The notes beneath the pieces were generated by a model. The model saw only the letters and a program-made list of their open reading frames with translations. It searched no databases and was not told where the DNA came from. A stretch of DNA of 64,000 bases, from positions 2,852,001 through 2,916,000 of the forward strand of contig CM114275.1 in NCBI GenBank assembly GCA_050084515.1, given 5' to 3'. The first letter of the stretch is position 1; each line of letters opens with the position of its first letter. Both the position numbers and the translations under genes were made by a program. The stretch is from Blasia pusilla. Lineage: Eukaryota > Marchantiophyta > Marchantiopsida > Blasiales. This document shows positions 23,961 through 36,020 of the stretch, piece after piece.

Positions 23961-25560
23961 TTGAAGTAGTCTTTGACCCTCTCTAATCTGTAGATGTAGG
24001 TACAGCTGCAGATGAGCCATCTAGTTTAGCCATGTTGCTAGAATTAGGGATCAAATTGCGAACGCCTTCCGCCATTTGCAAACCAGAAGAGTGTCCCTTT
24101 AGAATGTGGGATGGGACTTCCATGACATGTAAAACCGGGGCTGGTAGGGGGCCTGATTAAGTATTCAGGGTGTCCTCTAGTATTGTAATCACCTCCCAGG
24201 TGCTTAGCTTCAGTTCCTCGAAGATGAATAGTGGTGTAGTCAAGAGCTTATGCGCCACTTCGTGGGAATTTGATGTCCCAGCATCTTGTGGTGTAGTAGC
24301 TGTCCCCTCCCCCTTCGCCAACAAGGTGCTCTCCTCCTCCAAAGTGAGCGGACGGAAAGATTGTAGCATGACTGCCCTAGCCCTTCAAGCCCTGGTCATG
24401 GGACCTGGACCAGATGCAAAGCCATCAGTCAAAACCACTCTCCTAGGGGTAGAAACCTTGGGTGTCACTCTAGCTTGCTGCGCAGCAAAGTAGGATGGAT
24501 ACAATGATGTACCAAATTCTGCGGTGAGACCAGATTGGTTCGCCGCGAGAAGAACATATTCTCCCAGCATGGCCTCACGGGAGAGGCCGTAGAACGACCT
24601 CGGAAGTTCTTCCCCTAGTCCTGAACCTTGTACAGCTTGAGCATGACCAGCTGATTGTGTAGACTTGCTCTTCAATGTGGCAAGTTGGGCCCGCAAAGCC
24701 TCTACCTCGCCTTGCAACGTTTGAACCTTCGTCGCTTGTGCTTGGTGCACCTCTTTCCTGGCAGCCAGGTAATCTTGCTTCTTAGAACCCTTGCTGGATC
24801 TGACCCTAAAAAGAAATTCCTGAGTGGAAGGCTGAGCGTCTTTGTCTTTGGGTAGAGAGGCAATGGTTGGTTGTTGCAGATTTTGCCGCAGATGCCGGAG
24901 TTGCTTGCGTTCCGGCATTTCGGAAAAAAAAATACCCTCTCAATGACACTCTTTCCCACAATAATCACAGAAAAGATCCTCCGAAGGGATGTTGCATTCA
25001 TGAGCCTCATGATCAAGGTTACCACAATAATTGCAAGAAGGTAGGATGGGCGCCGCAAAGTGCACCTATTTGGTCGGAGCAGCGGATGGTGGCAGAGGTC
25101 TAGCACGGGCTGTAGGCCTCGTAGTGCTGGCCTCACAGTGAGCATGGGCCAATCCAACTTCTCAGAGATGTTGTGCACATCCAACAAGGTGTAGGAGTCG
25201 CCAAATTCTGCGAAAACTTGTTGCAAAATTTGCGCATGGAGTGTCGGATAACTCTTCAACTCACCAAGATACCAATGGAAAACCTCCAGGTTTGTGATGC
25301 TCTGAGTGTCCTCTTAAAGCTTGAGGAGCCTCCTGTATACCATCTTGAGAGTCTCTCCCTTATGACGAGAGAAGGTGGCGAGTTGCAGATTTTTTTCAGA
25401 GCTCTTAACTAGGAATTCTAGCTCAAGAATCTGGAAGAATTCTCCCACTGAATCAGCAAGGGCTGATGAATCAACGGTAGGGGGAATGTTGGATGTAGCA
25501 GCGGTGAGATGTTGTGGAGTCACATAAGGTCACACAATGACACATGTAACACACAAACAT

Positions 25561-27334
25561 ATGTGTGGATTAACAAGGTTCTCTTTGAGACGCCAATGAA
25601 GACACTACACGCTTTTGATAAAAATTGCAGATTTGAAAAGAGGTGCAAAATAGTCCCATGTGCATACCAATTTTTTTAAAGAAACTTCACTTCTTATAGA
25701 AAATACTTTTTTTTGGCTTTTTTCTACTTATAGTAACCCCATTTTTAAGTAATAGCATAGATTCCTCAATGGAAACATGCATGTTAATCCTCTCCATCGG
25801 TTTGAGAAACCTCTAAGGGCTCTTATGATGTGGACACATGTAAGAAAATTAAATATCATCCGCTAATAAACTTATAATACGGTGAGAAGGGCAATCTCGA
25901 CACATGATGTGATGAACCCTAACCCCGAGGCCGGCTACAAATGGATTCAGTGAGCGGTACGTAGTTACACATGAACTTGCAATGGGAAGTAAAGCTCGGG
26001 AAATGTGTTTGACGGGTTCAGGCTACGTGCTCTGAATTTTATGCGGCTTCAGATCAATTTATGAGTTCAAGACAGTTGGATGTCCCCGTCGGAATATAAT
26101 GGAGAATAGCTAATCCGTGTTACACTTAGCAGCCACATTTCAGTCTGGCTCATCACATTGGATGATTGGACACAGGAGTTGCGTAACGCAGTGGACCAGT
26201 TCGTAAATCTCAGCTTCCAGCCTGTGATCTCAGTGCACCTGACGGGTTGATTGGCCTATCTGCTTCCATTGAAGGCATGATGTCCGTATTCCAATCCCCT
26301 CAAGATCTAGAGTCAAGTTCACTTGCAAATCCGCAGTTCAGGGTACGTGTTTCATTTTTTTCCTTTCCCTGCGTGACCGAAAATCTAGCAGAAAGATAAC
26401 TCAAGGGATCTATATTACATCACGACTTCCAACATAATCAACCGGAAAATCTTTGGTCTATGGATATGTGAGAATGAAATTCTAGACGAAATTTTCCTTC
26501 GATCTCAATGGCTCTCAATGAGCTCCTCCAAACCTTCAGCGATGATTATTCAAAGTGCAAATTGAGTCGAGAACAACGAATCGAATAGCTAGAAGTTATA
26601 ACAGTGTCCAGTGAATGAGCGGTGGAGCAGACAAACTAAGAAACGATGAACAGATTAATTTGGTGGTGCTACAACCAAATTAATACAAGAGGATAACAAG
26701 AGTCCGCCAATATTTCTCCTGGACTGTCACAGCCTTTATTCACAAAGCTTTAGAAGTTCATGAAGGGAACGTCTACTAAAAACTCTGGAAAGAATGAATA
26801 TGAATGTGTAAGATCTTCTAGTATCTAAATCTATAAAAGGGCCCACAAACAGTCGCTAAAAATAATCTGTCGAAAGACTTGCTTCAAAACTAAACTCATC
26901 TCTGTACATGTCTTACGAGACAATAAAAAGTTCTCTCCTCATGAATGTCCTCAAGGGAATCAGATCTATATGTTGTTTACAGGCCACTTTCTTTGCCTCC
27001 TGTACATATGATTAGAACTTCGAGGTCCCTCTTCTACCGAACATGATTCCATTTACTCTAACATTGATAGGGCTGTCATCATCCGGAATGTACGCCTGCA
27101 GGCAGGTAATCGGATTTGCAAGCTGCGCTGTACTAGACCTGATACAATACTAACTAATTGGCGAGGAGTATTGCCATAACTGAATGCGTTCGTTAGTCGA
27201 CTCAGGCTAGTCATTTTAGACTGTTTAATGAATTAATAAGAAGTCGTAACCTCCGAGTCCCACGCCGTGGCAGTTCTTGTTCCACTTTTCCAGGACTCTT
27301 AAGAAGGCCCTGCCTTACCTGTTAAATTGCTAAT
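25561..27334. other. Intergenic region downstream of the transferrin gene
   Basis: No recognised gene or repeat. The end nearest 27334 should hold the transferrin 3' untranslated region. The part below about 25900 is AT-rich and resembles the neighbouring repeat-rich segment. Confidence 0.45.
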
Positions 27335-29537
27335 CTACATTGTTAGAGATATAACCGCGCAAGAGACGGATATGACCATAATAGTTACCATGGTAGATAC
27401 GTCGATATGAGCGGCACCTTCATTCGAAGCCTTCATGGCGTTGATTGCTTGCAAGGAGTCCGCCGATTTCTCGAGCGGCCCCACGAGCTCTTCGGCAGTC
27501 CCCGTGAATTCCTGAGTTCTAGTCGCGTCAGAGACGAAGATGACGCCTTCCTTGTTCTTGCCCTCGAAGAAGAGCGAATTGAATTCCGGATCGTCGTTGG
27601 CATCGTCCATCACAGCTTGGAACTTCTTCACTTCCACCTCAGGCCATTCCTCGGGGACGAAGATGGTGTGGGGCGGTGCTGATCCGAAGTTGCAAGAGGA
27701 GTAGTCTTCGACGTCAGCGCAAAGCTTTCCATTGAGAAGAGTAGGGCACAGGATCGCGTAAGCTGCAGCGGGCTCTAAACCGACCCAGTCGGAATGAGCA
27801 TTGGGACCGCCCAGCGCGTTTTCAGCTGGAATGCTGTGCTTGGTGAAGGTTACGTCACAAGCATCCTCCACCAGTCCTCGGAATGATCCGTCGTAGTCAG
27901 TGTAGATGTCTTTGTCGGTGCATAAAGAAGTCTGGTTGCACGCACTGCAAATAGACTTCGTGTTGTCGTCGCTCGCAGCACAAGTTTTAGAGAAGAAAGT
28001 TATGACGGAGTTGATATCGTTTTGGCTGGTTGATCTGAGTTCAGTGCCACACGATATAGCGTTAGGATCAAGGCCGATTAACCCTGTTGATTGATAACCA
28101 TGATCAAAGATCGCACCGAAAAAAGAATGCCAGATCGCACTGAAAAAAATTGTTGTTTAAAGTGATCGAGATTCCTGAAGACGTTTAGGGAATCGGAAAG
28201 AGCAGAGAAGATAAATGCGTGTCAGTGCTCACATGGAATGGACAGGCATAATCTTGTTGTCAACAAGGAATGAGACGGGGATTATCCAGCCTGCAGACCT
28301 CGCATATCCACTGTGGCACGAGCGTTTTCCCTTCAGGTCAGCGAGACTCTTAGGGCATTTGGCCTTCTTCACAATACCGACCGAGTAGTACTTGTTTGTA
28401 CTTGTTCCCGTGATCTGGATGCGAATCGGCTTCAACTTGTAAATTTTGCTGGCTGTGCGGATGGCACCACCGTCAAACACGCCGAACTTGGCATGACCTC
28501 CGCGTATCTTCTTCATGCAATCCTCCGCTCCAGTTCCAATAATGCTGTACATATGAGCGCCGAAACAGAAAGATGTTTTTAACAATTCAAGGATCCCTTG
28601 ACAGAAAGATCTTCTTAACAATTGAAAGACTCTTCTCTCAATAATGGCCATGATTTAGATTGGAACTAGCATCCTCCCGTCGCCTGAAGTGATTTGATCA
28701 TGCAATTCAGGAACATAAAGTTTCAAATTTGAGGCACATTCAGATGCAATTTTTTTAGAAACCTACCAGGAATAGTTATGCGCGAAGTCTGGATCAAGTT
28801 CTTGCAAGATCGACACCATGCTGTCGCATATCGGTCTGTCCGAGTCATCAGTAATACACCATGTCCAGTCTGATGATCAGTAAAGCGAATCACAAGTAAG
28901 CACCAGTTTGCGTGATTCAATCACCTGTACATAAACACTTAAACGTGTGCGAAAGAAATAGTGATCTAAGTCTGCTTGTGAGAATACACTGAGTTCATCG
29001 TCTTCTGGATTGAGTGGATGACCGAGAAGTATTAACATTACATAGTTGCAAACGGATCCATAATCAAATCAAGAACGGTTCGCGGAATGTAAGAGAATAA
29101 TTGAGATTTACGTGTAAGTTTGCGAGTATGAGTTGTACCTACTTAAGATTAGGTACGAATTGCATTTAGATTAACTCTACAGGCCCGTGCATCCGGAGAC
29201 ATGACGACGATGGCATATAACAAACACATTGGATCCACCACGCTTGGTCAGACCTGCTCTACGCTCAGGTGACTATTCTCAACCTTAGAACGGAATGTCC
29301 AACATACAAGTTTATGCCCAACATCCTGAATTTGTTATCCAGAAAATTGCGAAACATTCGGGCGACTTTAATTTACAGTTTCTCGAGCTAAATAATCCCG
29401 TAGCACAGCTTGATGTACTTACCGTCGCTCTGTGCTGACACATCAGGTCCAGGATTATGGGCGCTGGTATTGTGAGTTTTAACGCCCCTGAAAGAGAACG
29501 CAACAAGAAGCACACCGAGCACGATACGGCCCGCCAT
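27335..29537 (-). CDS. Single-lobe transferrin-family protein with signal peptide and GPI-type tail
   Basis: Four exons on the minus strand, 29537-29423, 28869-28767, 28544-28233 and 28139-27335, have GT-AG introns whose phases (1, 2, 2) all match; the product is 444 aa. Residues 1-18 are a secretory signal (MAGRIVLGVLLVAFSF). The lobe runs from DWTWCITD at 39 through IIGTGAEDCM, the YYSVGIVKK block at 125-133, KRSCHSGYARSAGW at 146-159, a Cys-rich segment at 230-250, YDGSFRGL and DVTFTKH. Aligning by motif, the four iron ligands are present: D97, Y126, Y259, H278. The carbonate-binding Arg is R155; the usual Thr is Ser (S151). The C-terminus ends in a small-residue stretch and an 18-residue hydrophobic tail without charged residues after it, as in GPI-anchored proteins. 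Expected role: cell-surface iron binding or uptake. Two-lobed animal transferrins are about 680 aa; this has one lobe. Confidence 0.86.
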
Positions 29538-31395
29538 TGTCGCAGGTCAATTATCTTACATTCAGAGACTCGCTTCCTCCTGCCCACTTACATTATGATG
29601 GTGATTCAGAACGGTCAGTCGAGAACTTTACCACATTGTGAGGCTACTAGTACAGAACCTGCACATGTGATTGAATAGATCCAAGGTCTGCAGGCTCCTA
29701 GACGAGCATCTTCAACCGATACTTTGTCAACGTTTCGCCGACTGGTGCTGTAACAGATGCTCACGACCACATAGACACGTCTGCAGAGGGTACACGGCAC
29801 GAGCCGGAATCTCAGAGTAGCTTGCTGAAACCACGAGATGCTGGCTACCAGCGAGTGACGCTCCAAACGAGTTCCAGATGTCGAGGAAGAGCCATCGGGG
29901 GCCGCATGGTGAGAGCCTGGGGATCGTTTGACATCCCAGGGCGGGGAAAGGACGGGACTATAATTTGTGACGCAAGACCAGGTTCCACGTCAATCACAGC
30001 GCCTGCTTGTGGTCATGTCGTAACAAGATGGAGAGGCTAGTATACGACGCCACATGATGACAACAGCGGGCACAGTTTTGTGAGGATCAAAGCGTTCGAC
30101 TTCGGTCAAGTTTCATGCCGCAGGCCGAGCAGCTGAAAACGTGTAAGCGTGAAACCAGCCAGTGTATACACAAAAACAGAGACTTCTCATCGTAGCAGCT
30201 GTCGTTCGTCAATTCGACCGTCACTCCATGGCCGGGATGACAGAAATCCCCATTGGTTGCCACACTTAATCTAGCGTAAAGATAAGAACTGACAGACCGT
30301 GATGACGTCGGGCCTTCAGGAATTAGTGGCGGCACCCAAGAATTCACGTCTTTCCATGGCTAGGAGTTAGGTCACCGATATCCACAAAGAAAGAACCACA
30401 ATTCCTCGTGAATCGACGTCGTGTTCATGCTTTCTCTGACCGCCGCAGGTCGTCCACAGTCAAACACTCCAGCGTCGCCCCTAACTAGAAAAACACCACC
30501 GTCGAAATGGAATTGCCTATCGAACGTTCCTCACATCCGAGCGACGCAACCACAGCTTCTCATGCGGAAAGCACGGACGTGGGAAGAACCATCGTCGCGA
30601 ATAGATAGATACAGGGAAACCACGCAGATACAATAACGAGGGCATATACAGGAGAGTCGGCCACCGGCTGCTATGACCTCCCACTCGTTCAAACTTAAAA
30701 CTGAATCGCGAAAATCCCCGTCACTGGAATCGCGACCGCGTCTTCTCAGCTGCCGAAGGCATGTCTATGCATGCATGGGCCAACATGCCATGGAGGTGCA
30801 TCCTACAGGAGGAGTTGTTGGAACCACGGTGGGTCCCACCGGCGCATGGTTTCAAGAATGTCTTCTCGCCAAAACCCTGAATCCACACCAAAAGGTGTCG
30901 ATCTATGCGATCATGGAAGAGGCATTTGGGCGAGACTACTACATTCTACCATGCACTAGATAGACTAAGTTTAATGGTCCCATCGGCGTTTTTGTTTTTT
31001 TTTTGTTTTTCTATAGGAAATAGAATTTGCACAAAGGTTTCAACTCTCATTGACCATTTCTTTGATCTATTGTATTAAATAGATTTTCAATTCATGTACA
31101 CATTGAAACATGAATTGGCATATTAAATGCAGCTACGCATAGTCATTCAAAGATCATGGTGATGACTCGTTACCACTACAATCCATGAAACCACTTCCAC
31201 GTTCCTCCAAGACCACAATACTCCAAAATCAATTGAACCTAGCATGAAAAAATTAGAATAAAATTCCAATAAGACAAATGATCATCTAAGACAAATAAAT
31301 TTTGAAGAAATGAAAGAGTAAATACTATTTCACAACTAAATTTAGGATCTTCAAGTCAAATGACTTAGCGTTTTAACTAAAGTAGTGTAAAAACT
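29538..31395. other. Upstream region of the transferrin gene; no recognised gene
   Basis: Non-coding to about 30970, GC-neutral, with small open frames on both strands (such as 30673-30963 +) of no recognised family. It should include the transferrin promoter. From about 30970 the sequence turns AT-rich and begins the repeat block. Confidence 0.4.
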
Positions 31396-34310
31396 ATGTG
31401 GCTATAAGGCTATGTTGTGATGTTATCCATACATCATTGTGATCAACTCCAATATCTTTAATGTTCTTCTATCTTGCTTTGGAAATGGAAATCTAGCTTC
31501 TTTTCCAAATTGGCAAGCAGAGCATACTTCTAACATATATATAATAGGACTTGCTAATTTAGGAAGCCCTATTACTAGATTAGATAATGAAAGACTATGT
31601 ACTCTTTGAAGATTCATATGCCCAATTTTTTAATGCCACACATTGAGATCTGTGATTTGTTCCCACTTTGACCATATATTATTGTATGTTATCTCAGACA
31701 AAGAAACATCTAATTTGAACATTGTGCCAGATCTAGTTCCTTTGGCTATCATAGTCTACTCATCCGTTATTTCAATAAAATAACTATTTGTATTAAACTT
31801 CACTTGATAACCTTGTTCTACTATATGTCCTAGCCTACACAGATCGAATTTCTTGCAATGGTAGGAATATAGAGAACATTTCCAAGAGCACAAAGACCAT
31901 TTGATATTATTGGAACTTTATCAGTATATGTGAGATAGAGCTCTCGAATGACTTGTAATCTTTTGGAAGGCCTTCAAGAGTAAACGGAATGAAATCAGAT
32001 CATAATCTTCTACGATCACTCTAATGCTATTCAATTGATAAAAAATATGTTTGATACTCAAAATATAGTCATTGATGCTTTGCGATCCTTTCCTCATTTC
32101 TTTCATATTTTGTTTCAATTGAAGCTTTCTGACCTTTGTAAATTTTTGAAATAGCTTTTCCAATGTATCCCATACCTCTTTTGGAGTATCAACATCTTGA
32201 CTGTTATCAATCATTGGCGAATTGATCGTAATTAAAATATAGTGGATTACTTGTCTTGCGCGTTTGTTCCAAGCGCGAACATTCAAGTCTGTTCAGTCAG
32301 CTCTTGTGTTGGCCTCATCACCTATAACAAGCTTCTAAATATAATTCTTAATGCATGAGAAATTGCTTCATACAGAACTTTAAGATATTTTGATTTTGCT
32401 TATATAGCTTCTCGTTTGTGATTTTTTTTTAGGAATACTCCATGAAGAATGATTTTCTACACAAAACGTAATTTCAGACTCTCCACTGCTCCAATTAAAG
32501 CATAGATCATTCCTACAAAGAAATATATCTGAAATTTTCCAAAATTGAACAAGCTTGTATGGAAGAACTAGTCGAAATTGGCTTGCAGAGAGCAAAATAC
32601 ACAACTTTCCTTCACTAATTGCAATTTCTTGTACTAAAATTACTATTTCAGAAGTTAGAATGTCACAATCAAACAATTTTGGCTCTGGATGAGCTTTACA
32701 AGATAATCAAAATCTAGCTTTGGCGTCATTCTGATTGATGCGGACCTAGATTACTGAATCTACAAGGAAATCCCTAAAAAATGCTTCCAAAATTTTGTCA
32801 CTATCATAGCTCCACCAAAAATCTTCTGCCATTGAGCTCTGACGAAAATTTCCTTCTCCCAAATTATAATTGTGCCTTCTCTTACCTTTCTTCTCTCCTC
32901 AAACACCAAGAATTTTAATTGATGTTCTTTTTCCGCTCCAACACCATGTAGAAAAGTTCTAAAGATGCATAACTAATGGGATACGACTCTCACACTCACA
33001 CACCATCATGGAGAACAAAATTTTTCAATAAGAGAATGAGTGGAGGCTGGTTGTCATGCGCCTACTCTCCTTGAACGTTAATCTTGTTTGTTGCGGAAGC
33101 GTGCGTTCAATAGGTCATGCTCTCAACACTGATCTGCATCCAAACACGCACTTTGGTTAGTCGGGTCTTGGATCAATCAGCGGGATTACTTTCTGAGTTC
33201 TCATCTCGGACTCTCATCAAGCTCAACCTTCCTAGTTTCGCGGCTTACAACACGGGAAAATCTTGAAAGACTTGGGACAGACTTTCTGGTCGCTTTAGGA
33301 ACGTGAAACGGCGTTTCACGCCTAGCGGTTCCAACTTTCCGATGGACATCCAATGAGTTCCTCACCAAGACTCGCACGAAGTGAATCTCGGGTTGGAATC
33401 CAAGTGTGGCGTACAATGTCCACTCCCTTGGATCAGGTTTGGGTTTCGAATTCCAACGCCAAACTCTCATTCCATCCCGTGCCTCTAAAACGCCGTTTGT
33501 CGCCCAAAGTAGGGATTCGTGTTCCGAGACATCTTGGAGAGACTCCTCCCTTACTAGTACTTCTAGGGATCTCCGGGAGCCCCCTACATTTAGGGAAAGA
33601 CACCCGGGCTTCTCCAATTGGCCCTCAACCCGATTGCTCTCTCAATCGTTTTCAGCCAATATCTCAGCCTTTACTTATGCGTTTGCTGAGATCTTTAGTG
33701 CGTTGGAAGCGTCTTAAGATCAGCTTTCCAACGCGCCCTTACTTGTCCCAAACGCATCTTGTAGCTCAACGTTATAGTCCTAAACACAGTCATATTCTCC
33801 CAAATGCTAGTCGTGTTCCAAATTGGTTCTCACCTCTTTGGAAGCCAACCTCCCAAGACTCAACTCATCTCAAGTCTTGGCTCGCGTTTGGTCTAGGTTT
33901 CCTGGTCGCGACCACTAATGCATGAAACGCACAACTCTGTTACGCGTTTCGTCTCTTAAACTTTTCCAAGAGACTTTTCCAAACGCCTCTCCAAAGCGCA
34001 AACCTCGCAGCGTGAGTTCACTTGAGTTCTGATGTTTCGCTTGGCGCCTATTTGGTGTTGTTTGGTTATGAGGGTCGCGACACTTGTTCCTTTCTCAACT
34101 ATATAGGATATCTATAAGAAACCCTAACCCTAATCCTAACCATAGTCTTGAGTTAGACTAACTATGATTAAATAACCATTGTTAAGATAATCGGGCTTAA
34201 TTGACTAATTAAGATTAATCTTTCCTACTTCGTGTGAGTACCAAACATAGCAGTTCGGATGTTTCAATGAGCTTGATTATAACTCAAACTTCAATAATCT
34301 ACACCCAAAC
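31396..34310 (-). mobile_element. Ty1/copia element B, LTR plus gag and pre-integrase, truncated
   Basis: Minus strand, in element order: an LTR from about 34310 to 32947, with TATA-like TATATAG near 34100 and ending in CA; immediately after it TGGTGTTGGAGC, close to the plant initiator-Met primer site TGGTATCAGAGC; gag of the UBN2 type (EVWDTLEKLFQK, MRKGSQSINDYILSIK near 32290-31921); and the GAG-pre-integrase zinc region CSACQFGKEARFPFPK near 31500. The element stops at about 31395, so integrase core, RT and RNase H are missing. Frameshifts and stops are frequent. Confidence 0.7.
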
Positions 34311-34344
34311 ACAATCACGTTAGCTATTATTTGGGTCAACTTGT

Positions 34345-35315
34345 CACTCTCCTCGAATGATAATCTTTAGTATTGTGGAAGCGTATGTTTAGTAAGACAC
34401 ACTCTCAATGTTGAAATCCATCCAAACACGCACTTATGTTAGTCGGGTCTGGGTCAATCAATGCTCCAACTCATCGAGCTCTCGACTCGGCTTTTCATCA
34501 AGCTCAACCTTCCTAGTTTCTTGCTTTAAAACACCAGCAAGTCTCTCAAGACTTGGGACAGACTTTCTGGTTAGTCTAGGGACCTCAAATGGCGTTTGTA
34601 TGCCTAACGGTCCTAACTATCCAATGAACTTTGAGTGAGTCCCTGACCAATACTCACTAAAATCAGTCAGGGTTAGGATCCAAGTATGGCTTCTGAAATC
34701 CACTCCTTTCAATCAGATTTGGGCTCCGAGTTACGACACCAAACTCTCGCTCCATTCCGTGCCCTTAAGTCACCCTATGGCGCCCAAGATAGGGTTTGGT
34801 TCTCAAGTATCCTTGGAGACACTCCCCCTTACTAGTACTTCTGGGGATCTTTTCCCTCTACCTAACTTTGGGGAAAAGACAATAATGTCCCTCTTTTTGG
34901 CCCTCAATCCAACTCCCTGTAAAGTTGTTTATGGCCAATATCTCAGCCTTTGCTTGTGTGTTTGCTGAGATCTTTAGTGCGTTGGAATCAAATTTGTATA
35001 AGATTTCCAACGCCATCTTACTTGTGCCAAAATCATATTATGAATAAAATTTATGTTCCAAAGCATAGCCAAAATCCCAAACGCTAGTCGCACTCCAAAT
35101 CCGGTTCTCACCTCTTTGCCAACCAACCTTTCTAGACTCAACTCTTCTCAAGTCTTGGTTCACGTTTGGTTAAGGTTTCCTAGTTGCAACCATAAATGCA
35201 TGAAATACACAGACTCTATTTGCACATTTTGTCTCGCAACTCTTCCAAGAGACCTCTCTAAAGCGCAACCATCCTAGCGGAAGCCCGCTAAAGTTCTGAT
35301 GTTCTACTTGGTTCA
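34345..35315 (-). repeat. Second LTR-like copy, adjacent to element B's LTR
   Basis: This stretch is a diverged direct repeat of about 33060-34040, with shared strings such as caagctcaaccttcctagttt and acttgggacagactttctgg at a spacing near 1.28 kb. It follows the RNase H remnant of copia element A directly on the minus strand, so it is most simply the 3' LTR of element A. The start of the repeat is near 34345 and the end near 35315. Confidence 0.6.
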
Positions 35316-35540
35316 TCTTTTTTTGAAGATAAAAAACTTGTAGGTTTCTTTTTTAAAGCCCAACTTATAACTATGCTTCCTAAGGTGAATGAAAAACCAA
35401 ATGTGGAATGTCTATTAGATATAGTTCTAGCCCAATCAACGTTTATGAATCCCTATAATTGTAAATTCAAAAAATATTCAAATTAAAACCCAATTTGAAC
35501 AAAAAATTTCACATATCGTATAAACCTCCTCATAGTATCA

Positions 35541-36020
35541 AGGTTGATTGGGCGCGGACTCTCAACAAGCAGGTGCGGGCTCCAAGCGATCAGACGCGGG
35601 CTCAAGGTGGGTAGGGCGCGGGCTCAAGGGCCCGCATCCGAGATTAGGGCCCGCAAACATTTGGTCCACAAGACCAAACATTGGTCCTGCGGACCAAAAG
35701 ATGGTCTGACGGCCCAAGGTGGGCGTGGAGCTCGCATGCAGGCTCAAGTAGCGCCCTAGACGTGCAAAATTTGGTCCGAACGCCCATCTTTTGGTCCGAG
35801 GGATCAATTCAGGGTCGAGCGGACCAAAATTTTTCGGGCCCAAGGCGGGCTTTGAGACCGCACCTAGGGTCCGCACCGAGCTAGCCCCAAGCCGGGTTGC
35901 GCGCTGCAGATACCCGGACATGCAGAGACATGTCCGTTCCGTCCATAGAACAGACATAAGTCCGTGGACATGGAAATTTTTGCGGACACGAACTTTGTTC
36001 GTGTGCAACCTTGGGCCAAC
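35541..36020. repeat. GC-rich insertion with repeated ggtcc and gggctcaag motifs
   Basis: A segment of about 480 bp with GC far above its AT-rich surroundings interrupts the copia element between its PISTPF/NLSYAVG block and RNase H. It contains many copies, in both orientations, of short motifs such as tttggtcc/ggaccaaa and gggctcaagg, and ends in a short inverted pair (aaggttg near 35543, caacctt near 36010). No protein was recognised. It may be a small non-autonomous element. Confidence 0.5.

Larger units (their letters stand above)
22030..25560 (-). mobile_element. Ty3/gypsy-type element, copy 1, with DNA methyltransferase domain (decayed, truncated)
   Basis: Reading the minus strand: a gag-like stretch (25523 downward, ETLKMVYRRLLKL), a zinc knuckle C-x2-C-x4-H-x4-C at 25035-24994, a coiled-coil-like segment rich in L/Q at about 24790-24690, an aspartic protease with LFDTSAQP near 23790, then a cytosine methyltransferase (23090-22290). 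Frameshifts and stops break it up. No RT, RNase H or integrase is present beyond 22030, so the copy is truncated just after the methyltransferase. The domain order matches the larger element at 46.8-57.2 kb, although the two are strongly diverged. No LTRs were recognised for this copy. Confidence 0.75.

Noticed and set aside
34110-34140. ccctaaccctaatcctaacc resembling telomere repeats
   Set aside because: Only two to three imperfect units, and the block is part of the copia LTR that recurs at 58.5 kb.
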